Assembly: GCA_900553845.1 (NCBI GenBank)
Contig: USEW01000042.1
Span: forward strand, 1 to 12,157
DNA from: an uncultured bacterium
GTDB taxonomy: Bacteria; Cyanobacteriota; Vampirovibrionia; Gastranaerophilales; Gastranaerophilaceae
DNA: 12,157 bases
Direction: 5' to 3'
Below the pieces are notes generated by a model. The model had not been told where the DNA came from. It saw nothing but the letters and a program-made list of their open reading frames with translations, and made no database searches. Within the stretch, counting starts at the first letter, position 1, and every line of letters begins with the position of its first letter. Positions 1-6,478 of the stretch are shown here, piece after piece. The position numbers and the translations under genes are program-made.

Positions 1-1446
1 AAAAATAAATTAAATAATTATAATCTGTCTAAAATTATTAACTTAATAAAAGAATATTTAAATGATAATTTTGATTACAAAATTTTAAAGGAAAATTTAG
101 ATGAATTTTTGAATGACTTAATTGCTCAATATAATATTTTAGAAGATAAAAATTCTGACAAAAAAAAATATTTAATAAAGTTAATAAATATAATTAAGGA
201 AATTCATAAATTAATTTATCGTAAAAAGAGCTTACAAACGCACATTGGTTTTAGGGAGTCAAATGAAGAAAATAACGAAATTTTAGAACTTCTAAATGCA
301 TTATATGATATAAATAACAAGTTGAATGGAATAAAAAACTATAGTTCTCAAAAAGATGACAATAATAATGACAAAATATATGTATGGCACGCAATGCCAG
401 GTGCTTGTGAAACCTGTGAGGATTTAGATGGAAATATATATTATAAAAAAGAAGATATCCCCCAAAAACCGCATCCTAACTGCAAATGTACAATTGAAAC
501 ACGTAATAACAAGCGAAAAAATGAAACATTTAATAATAAAGAAACCCCATTTAATATTAATAACGACATAAATAAAAATGATGAACAAACTAATGAAAAT
601 AACTTAAATTCTTATGAGAGAATAGACCACAAAAAAGCAAACGAGTTAAAAGAACTTGCTGAATTATCTGATGTTTTGGTAAGAGCCGGCATTGAAGCAA
701 ATGGGCTTGAAATGTCAAATGGGTATAAAGTTAAAGGCAGTTATTATGAAAAAGACTCAAACTTTAAAGCTATAGCTTACGAAAAAAATGATGAAATTAT
801 CGTTACATATGTTGGCACTGATTTTCATTTTGAAAATATTGCTAGAGAAAAAGACACAGGCAGTCTGAAAGATCTAAAAACAAATGTTGCTATGGTAGCA
901 AAAGTGACAACAAAACAAATGAAAAGAGCAGATGAAATATATAAAGAAATACATAAGGAAAACCCAGAAAAACAAATTATCGTCATTGGACATTCAGAAG
1001 GCGGTAGTGAAGCTATTTATGTTGCAACACAAAATAAGGTCCCAGCTATCACATTTAATGCTTATGGAATCGGCAAAAATATTGATAACACTGATGCGCA
1101 AAAATATGTAACAAATTATCGTCACGAAAATGATCCAGTTTCAAAAGCCCGTCAACCTGAAGGAAAAAATTATATTTATATCCCGGAACAAAATAATGAA
1201 AAAACCACTTTATACGGTTCAATTGAAGCCCATCGTATTGAAAATTTAGGCGACCTTGAAAATACTATCCCGCTTGATTTATATAAAAAAATGAAAAAAA
1301 TTGAAAATCAACATATACTTTACTACAATAACGGGTTTATAAATAATTCCCAATCAGATTATGAAGATTTTATGCAAATAATGAAATTAGGTGATTATTT
1401 ATACAATAAAACAACACAAGCAAATCAAGGGTATAAAGTTTCATAA
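1..1446 (+). CDS. MuF-type Cys-motif protein with C-terminal serine lipase domain (5' partial)
   Basis: The frame is open from base 1, so the true start lies outside the window; the TTG at 109 is only an internal leucine codon. At least 481 residues are visible. Residues 1-110 are charged and probably helical. Bases 406-489 then encode a CxxCxxLDG...PHPNCKC module (two Cys pairs plus His), resembling the metal-binding-like signature at the end of phage Mu gpF/minor head proteins. An Asn/Lys-rich linker follows (about 165-200). The C-terminal domain looks like a class 3-type or DUF2974-like lipase: a VTYVGTD strand, then the GHSEGG nucleophile elbow with Ser332, then candidate triad residues Asp378 (in ENDPV) and His411 (in EAHRIENL). 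Family knowledge: MuF domains form the N-terminal part of some phage-encoded polymorphic toxins. A secreted or phage-delivered lipolytic effector is therefore an inference; a degenerate prophage head protein is the alternative. No signal peptide can be judged because the N-terminus is missing. The gene converges on lpxB and overlaps it by 22 bp. Confidence 0.75.
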   Translation, partial: KNKLNNYNLSKIINLIKEYLNDNFDYKILKENLDEFLNDLIAQYNILEDKNSDKKKYLIKLINIIKEIHKLIYRKKSLQTHIGFRESNEENNEILELLNALYDINNKLNGIKNYSSQKDDNNNDKIYVWHAMPGACETCEDLDGNIYYKKEDIPQKPHPNCKCTIETRNNKRKNETFNNKETPFNINNDINKNDEQTNENNLNSYERIDHKKANELKELAELSDVLVRAGIEANGLEMSNGYKVKGSYYEKDSNFKAIAYEKNDEIIVTYVGTDFHFENIAREKDTGSLKDLKTNVAMVAKVTTKQMKRADEIYKEIHKENPEKQIIVIGHSEGGSEAIYVATQNKVPAITFNAYGIGKNIDNTDAQKYVTNYRHENDPVSKARQPEGKNYIYIPEQNNEKTTLYGSIEAHRIENLGDLENTIPLDLYKKMKKIENQHILYYNNGFINNSQSDYEDFMQIMKLGDYLYNKTTQANQGYKVS

Positions 1447-2573
1447 ATACATTTAGCAGCTTCATAACTTGAATTTTTATGGGAAAGCATATCTTTTACC
1501 TGGTTTAAATTATAAATCATATGCTCGCGATAATTGTTGTCATTTAGAATTTTTAATATTTCATTTGCAATTTGTTTCTTATTACACTTATTTTGAATCA
1601 TCTCTTTGATGATTCTTTTATTTAAAATAATATTTGGTAAGGAAACCATTTTTATACTTCTTACAAATAAATATATTAAATAAAATAACCAGGGTCCGCG
1701 ATAAGCAACAAGAAATGGTGTCTTATATAAAGCTGCTTCAAGTGCGACAGTTCCCGATGCAAGCATCAATGCGTCTGAATATTTTAGAATATGATAATTT
1801 TCACCCTTTATTATTTTTATATCCTTTTCTTTTATATACTTTTTAGTATAATAGTTGAATAATTTATCTTCAATATTATTTGCCTGTGATAAAACAAATT
1901 GGACATTTCCTTTTTCAGATTCTTCAATAATTTTTTTTGCATCTATAAATATTTTAAATAATTGTTTTAGCTCAAACTTGCGGCTGCCAGGAAAAATCGA
2001 AACAAGTTTTTTATGTTTTTCAAGATTATGACGGGCAAAAAAGTCTTCTTTTGTTTCATCAATTTGAGGTATTTCATAAATTAAAGGATGACCTGTGTAT
2101 TTTACATCGATTCCTTTTTTTTCATAAATTTCATTTTCAAACGGGAAAATGGTTAAAACTTTATCAACATATTTTTTAATAGTATTTATACGATAACTTC
2201 TTGAAGCCCAGATTTGCGGCGGGATATAATAAAAAATAGTAAATTCTTCTTTTTTCAAAAATTTAGCCATATTTAAATTAAACCCGCCATAATCAATAAG
2301 CAAAACCAAATCAGGTTTATAATCATTTTTTAGATAATTTATTAAATTTTTTCCAAGTTTTATATGATTAAATAAAATATTAAAACTTAAACCAACGGCA
2401 CTCATTTTTTTGTGGTCTTCAAAAAGTTTAACACCTTGATTTTCAAGATTATTACTGCCAATTGCTTCAATTTCAACGTTGTCACATAATTTTTTAAGTT
2501 CTTTAACAACATAACTTGAATGCAAATCGCCTGATAATTCGCCTGTAATAATAAAAATTTTCTTCTTTTTCAA
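1425..2573 (-). CDS. lpxB: Lipid-A-disaccharide synthase LpxB
   Basis: GT19 glycosyltransferase, expected as a peripheral inner-membrane enzyme. It condenses UDP-2,3-diacylglucosamine with lipid X to give the tetraacyl disaccharide 1-phosphate and UDP. Visible motifs: GELSGD near the N-terminus (residues 11-16); LLIDYGGFN, whose Asp94 corresponds to the E. coli LpxB catalytic Asp98; GHPL (161-164); IFPGSRKFE, whose Arg198 corresponds to E. coli Arg201; and SGTVALEAAL near the C-terminus. The frame stays open to 2645, but that start is an unsupported TTG inside lpxI and adds a 24-residue tail foreign to the family. The TTG at 2573 has GGAG five bases upstream and gives the usual MKKKKIFII-type beginning. 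It also gives 382 residues, the length of E. coli LpxB. The gene lies 34 bp after lpxI and is surely co-transcribed with it. It ends TGA, 22 bp inside the convergent lipase gene. Confidence 0.95.
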   Translation of the reverse strand: MKKKKIFIITGELSGDLHSSYVVKELKKLCDNVEIEAIGSNNLENQGVKLFEDHKKMSAVGLSFNILFNHIKLGKNLINYLKNDYKPDLVLLIDYGGFNLNMAKFLKKEEFTIFYYIPPQIWASRSYRINTIKKYVDKVLTIFPFENEIYEKKGIDVKYTGHPLIYEIPQIDETKEDFFARHNLEKHKKLVSIFPGSRKFELKQLFKIFIDAKKIIEESEKGNVQFVLSQANNIEDKLFNYYTKKYIKEKDIKIIKGENYHILKYSDALMLASGTVALEAALYKTPFLVAYRGPWLFYLIYLFVRSIKMVSLPNIILNKRIIKEMIQNKCNKKQIANEILKILNDNNYREHMIYNLNQVKDMLSHKNSSYEAAKCIYETLYP

Positions 2574-2578
2574 TTTTG

Positions 2579-2582
2579 CTCC
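2579..2582 (-). promoter_or_regulatory. Ribosome binding site deciding the lpxB start
   Basis: On the minus strand GGAG is followed by five bases and then TTG at 2573. The upstream alternative TTG at 2645 has no purine-rich Shine-Dalgarno sequence in front of it. This supports the shorter 382-residue LpxB. Confidence 0.75.
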
Positions 2583-2607
2583 AAATTTAAATTTTAAACA
2601 AATAGTT

Positions 2608-3423
2608 CTATACAGCCATAATAACAATATTATTTTTATTTGCAAAATTAATTAATTCATTCTGGTTAACAATAATAGTTTCACCAGCTTCAACAGCCAA
2701 AACTTTCCCTTTAAATTTTTTCATGGTTTTTAAAGTATTTACCCCAATTGTTGGTATATCAAATCGTTTATCCTGGTTTGGTTTTGAGACTTTGACAACA
2801 ATAGCGTCTTTTTTTGCAAGACGACATCCGCGTTGAATACATCTATCTGTTCCTTCAATAGCCTCAACAGCCATTATCATTTTATCTTTTACAACAACAG
2901 ACTGACCAATATCAAGCTTGCCCATTTCTTTCGCCAGTCTAAATCCATATTCAATATCCTTAAGTTGTTCATCAGTTGGTTGTGTTTTGCCAAGTATCCC
3001 GTTTGGAATTAGAAGGTTTTTTATAAATATAGTCTGGTCTAAAACAATTGTGCCTATTTTTTCAAGTTCACTTACAATTGTTAACATAACAGCATCATCA
3101 TTTAACTTGGGTGCATTTTTTAACAACTCTAAAGCTTCCATATCAAACTTTGGCCGGCGAAGCAAAAGCCCCTTATGGACTTTGCCTAAAAATGTAAGCT
3201 GCTTTATTCCTTCATCCTTTAACGTTTGTTTGATTTTTTTTATTTCACCTGGTCCATAATTGTATACTTTACTGCAATAGTTTTTTAATTTATGCCGGTT
3301 ATCTGATGATAAAGATATTGCAACAACTTCAAATCCGCTATTTTTAGCATTTATTGCAAATTCTATTGGTAAATTCCCGTCACCTGCAATCAAACATTGT
3401 TTATTTTCCAACTGAATAGTCAA
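2608..3423 (-). CDS. lpxI: UDP-2,3-diacylglucosamine pyrophosphatase LpxI
   Basis: LpxI (DUF1009 family, 271 aa, close to the usual length of about 270-280) hydrolyses UDP-2,3-diacylglucosamine to lipid X and UMP. It replaces LpxH in some diderm lineages. The N-terminal domain starts with LIAGDGNLP (11-19), corresponding to the family's IAGGGDLP, and continues with the LGKVHKG stretch near residue 80. The C-terminal domain carries GKTQPTDEQLKDIEYG (about 145-160), LDIGQSVVV, AVEAIEGTD (Asp193 in the EGTD motif, the family's most conserved block) and AVEAGETI near the end. The start codon is TTG, with GAGG seven bases upstream. A minus-strand promoter candidate lies about 40 bases further up. 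lpxB, the next enzyme of the pathway, follows 34 bp downstream, and lpxI-lpxB adjacency is also known in alphaproteobacteria. It has no membrane segment. LpxH and LpxG are unrelated in sequence, so the assignment is clear. Confidence 0.93.
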   Translation of the reverse strand: MTIQLENKQCLIAGDGNLPIEFAINAKNSGFEVVAISLSSDNRHKLKNYCSKVYNYGPGEIKKIKQTLKDEGIKQLTFLGKVHKGLLLRRPKFDMEALELLKNAPKLNDDAVMLTIVSELEKIGTIVLDQTIFIKNLLIPNGILGKTQPTDEQLKDIEYGFRLAKEMGKLDIGQSVVVKDKMIMAVEAIEGTDRCIQRGCRLAKKDAIVVKVSKPNQDKRFDIPTIGVNTLKTMKKFKGKVLAVEAGETIIVNQNELINFANKNNIVIMAV

Positions 3424-3430
3424 ATTATAA

Positions 3431-3434
3431 CCTC
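3431..3434 (-). promoter_or_regulatory. Ribosome binding site of lpxI (supports a TTG start)
   Basis: Minus-strand GAGG is followed by seven bases and the TTG at 3423. The next in-frame TTG, four codons on, would lie too far from this site, so the first TTG is preferred. Confidence 0.7.
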
Positions 3435-3462
3435 TTCAAAAACTAAACTACCAAATATATTT

Positions 3463-3490
3463 ATTATAATATAACCAAAATAAAAATCAA
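3463..3490 (-). promoter_or_regulatory. Candidate sigma70-type promoter for lpxI-lpxB
   Basis: On the minus strand TTGATT (3490-3485) is followed by a 16-base spacer and a perfect TATAAT (3468-3463). Transcription would start near 3456, about 33 bases before the lpxI TTG. The region is so AT-rich that chance -10 boxes are common. Position and pairing make this reasonable but unproven. Confidence 0.5.
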
Positions 3491-3535
3491 AATTTAATTG
3501 ACTTTTTAAAAAATTATATTAAAACATAACCGGTA

Positions 3536-3907
3536 ATGAATTTTGTATTTTTTAACAAAAAAACATGTATGCATAATGAGGTTTCGCCATATTTAGATTC
3601 AGGATATTGTCCTGAGTGCGGTGAGTATGTGTATTGCAACTGGTATATGGTACGTTGTAGCTGCTGTAATATAAAACGTGTTGGGATTATTCATAATAAC
3701 ATTATTTTGCCTAAAAATAAATTCTGCACAAACTGTGGCTCGTCAGATTTTTATATCGTTAAACTTCAAAAAATAAATTTTATTGATTTAAAATATGCCA
3801 TTTTTAAAAAAGAAACAAATAATGATATTTTAAAGTCAGATACTTCAATTTATTGGGTTGAGGATAAAGAGGAAAATTTAAAAACAATATCACAATTGTC
3901 ATTTTAG
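3536..3907 (+). CDS. Cys-rich zinc-ribbon-like protein of unknown function
   Basis: A 123-residue protein that I do not recognise. The first 68 residues hold nine cysteines and one well-placed His: C11-x-H13, CPEC (25-28), C34, CSCC (41-44) and CTNC (64-67). This would suit two zinc sites, for example 11/13/25/28 and 41/44/64/67, with knuckles resembling rubredoxin or zinc-ribbon folds. Residues 69-123 lack cysteine and look like a small mixed domain ending in an acidic stretch. There is no signal peptide or membrane segment, so it is probably cytoplasmic. The ATG at 3536 has only a poor Shine-Dalgarno region; I kept it because it precedes the first Cys/His pair. The gene diverges from lpxI, and a hairpin with a T-run follows its TAG stop, so it is probably a single-gene transcript. 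Nucleic-acid or protein binding is possible, but nothing shows it. Confidence 0.65.
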   Translation: MNFVFFNKKTCMHNEVSPYLDSGYCPECGEYVYCNWYMVRCSCCNIKRVGIIHNNIILPKNKFCTNCGSSDFYIVKLQKINFIDLKYAIFKKETNNDILKSDTSIYWVEDKEENLKTISQLSF

Positions 3908-3912
3908 TATTT

Positions 3913-3944
3913 TATTACATTTCGCTTTGTAGTAATATTTTTTT
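3913..3944 (+). terminator. Probable rho-independent terminator after the zinc-ribbon gene
   Basis: TATTAC (3913-3918) pairs with GTAATA (3932-3937) across a 13-base loop. ACA/TGT inside the loop could add three pairs. Seven T residues follow immediately. It begins 5 bases after the stop codon. The stem is AT-rich and weak. Confidence 0.5.
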
Positions 3945-3985
3945 ATGTTATTATTAAAATAAGTAAAAACATAAAGGAAAATTAT

Positions 3986-4810
3986 ATGACACCGAAAAAA
4001 TTAACAAGTAAAATTTATAATACAAGCCATATACAAAAAACCTCTCAAACTTTAAAACGAATTTTACCTTCGTTTAATATAAATAGCAACACAGCTAAGG
4101 AAGATACATATTCTTCAAAATATAAAATAAATAGACCTGTTAAAAAGAGAAAAATTCTAACTTTTGGCTTGCTTGAACGGATATTTAGAAATCAAAAAGA
4201 TTTGATATGTAACAAACTTACAAAAATAAATAAATCATTATTTGAGGCTTGTTGCGTAAAAGATTTTTTTCTTTTAAATACAGAAGAACAAAAACAAAAT
4301 TTTGCTTTAATTGAGCATTTCAAATATCAAGAAAAAAAACAAGATTTAAAAATCGGAGAAAAAATTTACTATCTTGACACTAAACAAGATTCGTATAAGT
4401 TTATTGATAAAGAAAAAAAATATATATTAACAAACTGGTATCCGAAAACTTATAACAAGTATCAATGGAAGGTAACTTTTTATAAAAATGATTCTAAGAA
4501 AGAACTTAAATTTAAAGATAAGGATTCAAAAGTTGTTTTATATAAGGATAAATCTCAAAATTTCGACTATAAAAATAAATCATATTTGATTACACCATCA
4601 GGAGCAAAAACACTATGTTCAAAATATCATGATAAGTATAACAATAAAGATATAGGTATCGTTTTAGATTATTGTAATAATAGTACTAATCCTTATTCTT
4701 ATTTATATGTTGAACATAAAGATAATATGATGAAAGGAGTACTTTTTAACGAAAAGTTAAATGGTGATAATCATACAGGTATGATAGCCTTTCCTCCAAA
4801 ATCATTTTAA
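3986..4810 (+). CDS. Hypothetical lysine-rich protein
   Basis: A 274-residue protein that I do not recognise. AAGGA seven bases before the ATG gives a good start. Lysine makes up about 18% of residues, with much Tyr and Asn. Residues 1-55 are basic and Ser/Thr/Asn-rich, likely disordered, ending in a VKKRK cluster. Residues 56-115 look helical. From about residue 120 the pattern of alternating hydrophobic and charged residues (GEKIYYLD, KYILTNWYP, QWKVTFYK, KVVLYKD) suggests a beta-rich domain. The end, GMIAFPPKSF, is less charged. There is no signal peptide or transmembrane helix and no obvious catalytic motif. Candidate hairpin terminators lie on both sides, so it is probably transcribed alone. 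It could be a lineage-specific protein; its codon use is as AT-rich as its neighbours, so there is no sign of recent transfer from a different base composition. Confidence 0.6.
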   Translation: MTPKKLTSKIYNTSHIQKTSQTLKRILPSFNINSNTAKEDTYSSKYKINRPVKKRKILTFGLLERIFRNQKDLICNKLTKINKSLFEACCVKDFFLLNTEEQKQNFALIEHFKYQEKKQDLKIGEKIYYLDTKQDSYKFIDKEKKYILTNWYPKTYNKYQWKVTFYKNDSKKELKFKDKDSKVVLYKDKSQNFDYKNKSYLITPSGAKTLCSKYHDKYNNKDIGIVLDYCNNSTNPYSYLYVEHKDNMMKGVLFNEKLNGDNHTGMIAFPPKSF

Positions 4811-4833
4811 AATTAGTCTTAATATTTTTTAAT

Positions 4834-4859
4834 AATTAACTTGAATGTTAGAATTTTTT
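4834..4859 (+). terminator. Candidate terminator after the lysine-rich hypothetical gene
   Basis: AATTAAC (4834-4840) pairs with GTTAGAATT (4847-4855) with one bulged G, around a six-base loop. It runs into a stretch of six T residues (4854-4859). All but one pair are A-T, so strength is doubtful. Confidence 0.35.
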
Positions 4860-4901
4860 CTTTCTTTATGCATTAATAAATATGTATATTAAATTAAGAT
4901 T

Positions 4902-4905
4902 AGGA
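4902..4905 (+). promoter_or_regulatory. Ribosome binding site deciding the TTG start of the decarboxylase
   Basis: AGGA lies eight bases before the TTG at 4914. No ATG occurs in frame near the family's expected N-terminus, so this site supports the TTG start. Confidence 0.65.
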
Positions 4906-4913
4906 AATACAAA

Positions 4914-6362
4914 TTGGATTCAAAAAAAGCAAAAAAAATAAAATCAGGGAATAAGCAACATAAGACATATGCACCTATATTGGAAGCAATTAAACGCTCT
5001 TCATCAAATGGTGGTTCAATACAGTTTCATATTCCAGGTCACACAAAAGGCGTTGGTATTTTACCTGATTTTAAAGCTTTGCTTGATAAATATGGCGCAG
5101 CAAAATTGGATTCAACTGACGAGTTTGAAAATATCGGCACCCTTCATCCACCAACTGGACCAATAAAAGAAGCACAAGAACTAGCAGCAAAAGCATTTGG
5201 GGCAAAAGAATCATTCTTTCTTTTAAATGGCTCATCAATTGGCAATATGGCTCTTGCATTAACTCTTATTAAGCCTGATGATAAAGTTTTAATAGGTCGT
5301 AATTGTCACCGTTCGATTGTGACCGGTATGATTATGACAAGCGCAAATCCTATTTGGATTACACCAAAAAAACATGAAAAATACTCCATTTGGGGTGAGA
5401 TAACACCAGAAGATGTCAAAAATCAACTTGAAACTAACCCTGATATAAAACTTGTGTGGATTACAAGCCCGACATATGAAGGAATTGTGTCTGATATAAA
5501 GTCAATATCAAACATTTGCAAAAGTTATAATATCCCATTAATTGTTGATGAAGCGCATGGTTGCCTATGGAATTTTAGCCCTAAGCTTCCAACATCTGCA
5601 CTGCATTTAGGTGCTTCTGCTGTTGTGCATTCAATGCATAAAACAGGCGGTAGTTTTTCTCAAAGTTCAATATTACATGTTTCAAAAGACAGCATTATTG
5701 ATGTTGAGAGACTAAAACATAACCTTCGGCTTCTCCATACTACAAGTCCTTCAATACTTTTACTTGCTAGTATTGATGCAGCACGCGCATATCTTCAAAG
5801 TGAGGATGGTAAAAAGTTAATCGATAATGCAATTTATAATGCAATGTATGTACGTGAAGAGTTAAAGCTTTACGAAAATGTTCATATTTTATCAAATAAT
5901 GATGATTTTAAAATCGACCCTACAAAATTATATATTACAATTGATGGCTTTTCAGGGGCAAGATTGGAAACTATCTTAAAAACCGAGTTTAATATTGAAA
6001 TTGAATCAACAACTGACCATGGGTTTTTAGCACTTTTAAATATTGGAAATAATTTTGATGAAGTAAAGTATTTTGTTGAATCAATACAAAAAATAGCAAC
6101 TTCAAATTACCATGATATTTCTTATATGGAAAAGTTAAAATTTATGCCTCTTTTAACTCCAACTATCAAAATGACACCTAGAGAGGCTTTTTATATGGAA
6201 AGTGAAAAGGTTAGTCTTGAAGATTCGGTTGGTCGCATTTCTTCTGAAATTATTGCCGAGTGTCCGCCCGGGATTTTTATTCTTGTACCTGGAGAGCTTA
6301 TAACAGATGCTCATTTGCCATATTTAAGAAAATATAAGGAAATTAGTGTTTTAAAAGATTAA
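4914..6362 (+). CDS. Orn/Lys/Arg decarboxylase family protein (short SpeA/YaaO type)
   Basis: A cytoplasmic PLP-dependent decarboxylase of fold type I, 482 aa. This matches the short Bacillus SpeA/YaaO and cyanobacterial class, not the 700-plus-residue enterobacterial enzymes that carry an N-terminal wing domain. Motifs in order: FHIPGHTKGVG (about 38-48); FFLLNGSSIGN (101-111), the phosphate-binding glycine-type turn; GRNCHRS, whose His stacks on PLP in the family; VDEAHG (Asp212 for the pyridine nitrogen, His215); and HSMHKTGG with Lys243 as the Schiff-base lysine. A C-terminal domain follows, with the conserved ECPPGIFILVPGE stretch near the end. The product would be agmatine, cadaverine or putrescine. 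Sequence alone does not fix the substrate; arginine, giving agmatine for polyamine synthesis, is the commonest for this class. No agmatinase or other polyamine gene lies nearby. The start is TTG with AGGA eight bases upstream. A 116-bp spacer separates its stop from the convergent hisD. Confidence 0.9.
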   Translation: MDSKKAKKIKSGNKQHKTYAPILEAIKRSSSNGGSIQFHIPGHTKGVGILPDFKALLDKYGAAKLDSTDEFENIGTLHPPTGPIKEAQELAAKAFGAKESFFLLNGSSIGNMALALTLIKPDDKVLIGRNCHRSIVTGMIMTSANPIWITPKKHEKYSIWGEITPEDVKNQLETNPDIKLVWITSPTYEGIVSDIKSISNICKSYNIPLIVDEAHGCLWNFSPKLPTSALHLGASAVVHSMHKTGGSFSQSSILHVSKDSIIDVERLKHNLRLLHTTSPSILLLASIDAARAYLQSEDGKKLIDNAIYNAMYVREELKLYENVHILSNNDDFKIDPTKLYITIDGFSGARLETILKTEFNIEIESTTDHGFLALLNIGNNFDEVKYFVESIQKIATSNYHDISYMEKLKFMPLLTPTIKMTPREAFYMESEKVSLEDSVGRISSEIIAECPPGIFILVPGELITDAHLPYLRKYKEISVLKD

Positions 6363-6478
6363 TTATTTTTAACACACTTGTCTATGCTTCGGATATAGGC
6401 TCATAATGTTCGTGTATAGTGCAGAGGAGTTTAAATATTTTAGTGTAAAGTTGTGGATAATTCCCTGAATTTATTTTT
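6363..6478 (+). other. Structured, relatively GC-rich spacer between convergent genes
   Basis: This stretch holds no gene that I can support. GTCTAT (6380-6385) can pair with ATAGGC (6395-6400), including one G-T pair, around a nine-base loop. Flanking CACT/AGTG segments could extend the fold. A perfect DnaA-box nonamer in reverse (TGTGGATAA, 6452-6460) and a small hairpin before the hisD stop also lie here. It is the 3' UTR of the decarboxylase on the plus strand and of hisD on the minus strand. The direction and existence of a folded RNA are guesses. Confidence 0.3.
6459..6478 (+). terminator. Possible terminator for the decarboxylase transcript
   Basis: AATTC (6459-6463) and GAATT (6467-6471) form a five-pair stem with a three-base loop, followed by a T-rich run (TATTTTT). 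It sits about 100 bases after the decarboxylase stop and abuts the hisD stop. The stem is short, so confidence is low. Confidence 0.35.

Noticed and set aside
109..111. TTG as start codon of the lipase-fusion gene
   Set aside because: The frame is open without a stop from base 1 and no Shine-Dalgarno sequence precedes this TTG, so the gene simply enters from outside the window.
490..620. Asn/Lys-rich stretch as a sign of frameshift or non-coding DNA
   Set aside because: The frame continues unbroken into a well-formed lipase domain. Asn/Lys-rich linkers are expected in such AT-rich genomes.
2574..2645. 24-residue N-terminal extension of LpxB, hydrophobic and suggestive of a membrane anchor
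   Set aside because: It starts at a TTG inside lpxI with no ribosome binding site. The TTG at 2573 has GGAG at five bases and gives the normal family length.
2918..3259. Plus-strand 113-residue frame opposite lpxI
   Set aside because: It lies entirely inside the conserved lpxI coding region on the other strand and reads as a low-complexity Ser/Phe-rich antisense translation.
3498..3520. TTGACT plus TATATT as promoter of the zinc-ribbon gene
   Set aside because: The spacer is only 11 bases, too short for a sigma70-type promoter. At normal spacing there is no acceptable -10 box.
6452..6460. Perfect DnaA box as evidence for a replication origin
   Set aside because: It is the only perfect copy I noticed, with no cluster and no dnaA, dnaN or similar gene around. 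A single nonamer in 12 kb is compatible with chance.
6363..6478. tRNA or known riboswitch in the GC-richer spacer
   Set aside because: There is no cloverleaf, no T-loop GTTCRA motif and no riboswitch core that I can recognise, only short imperfect stems.
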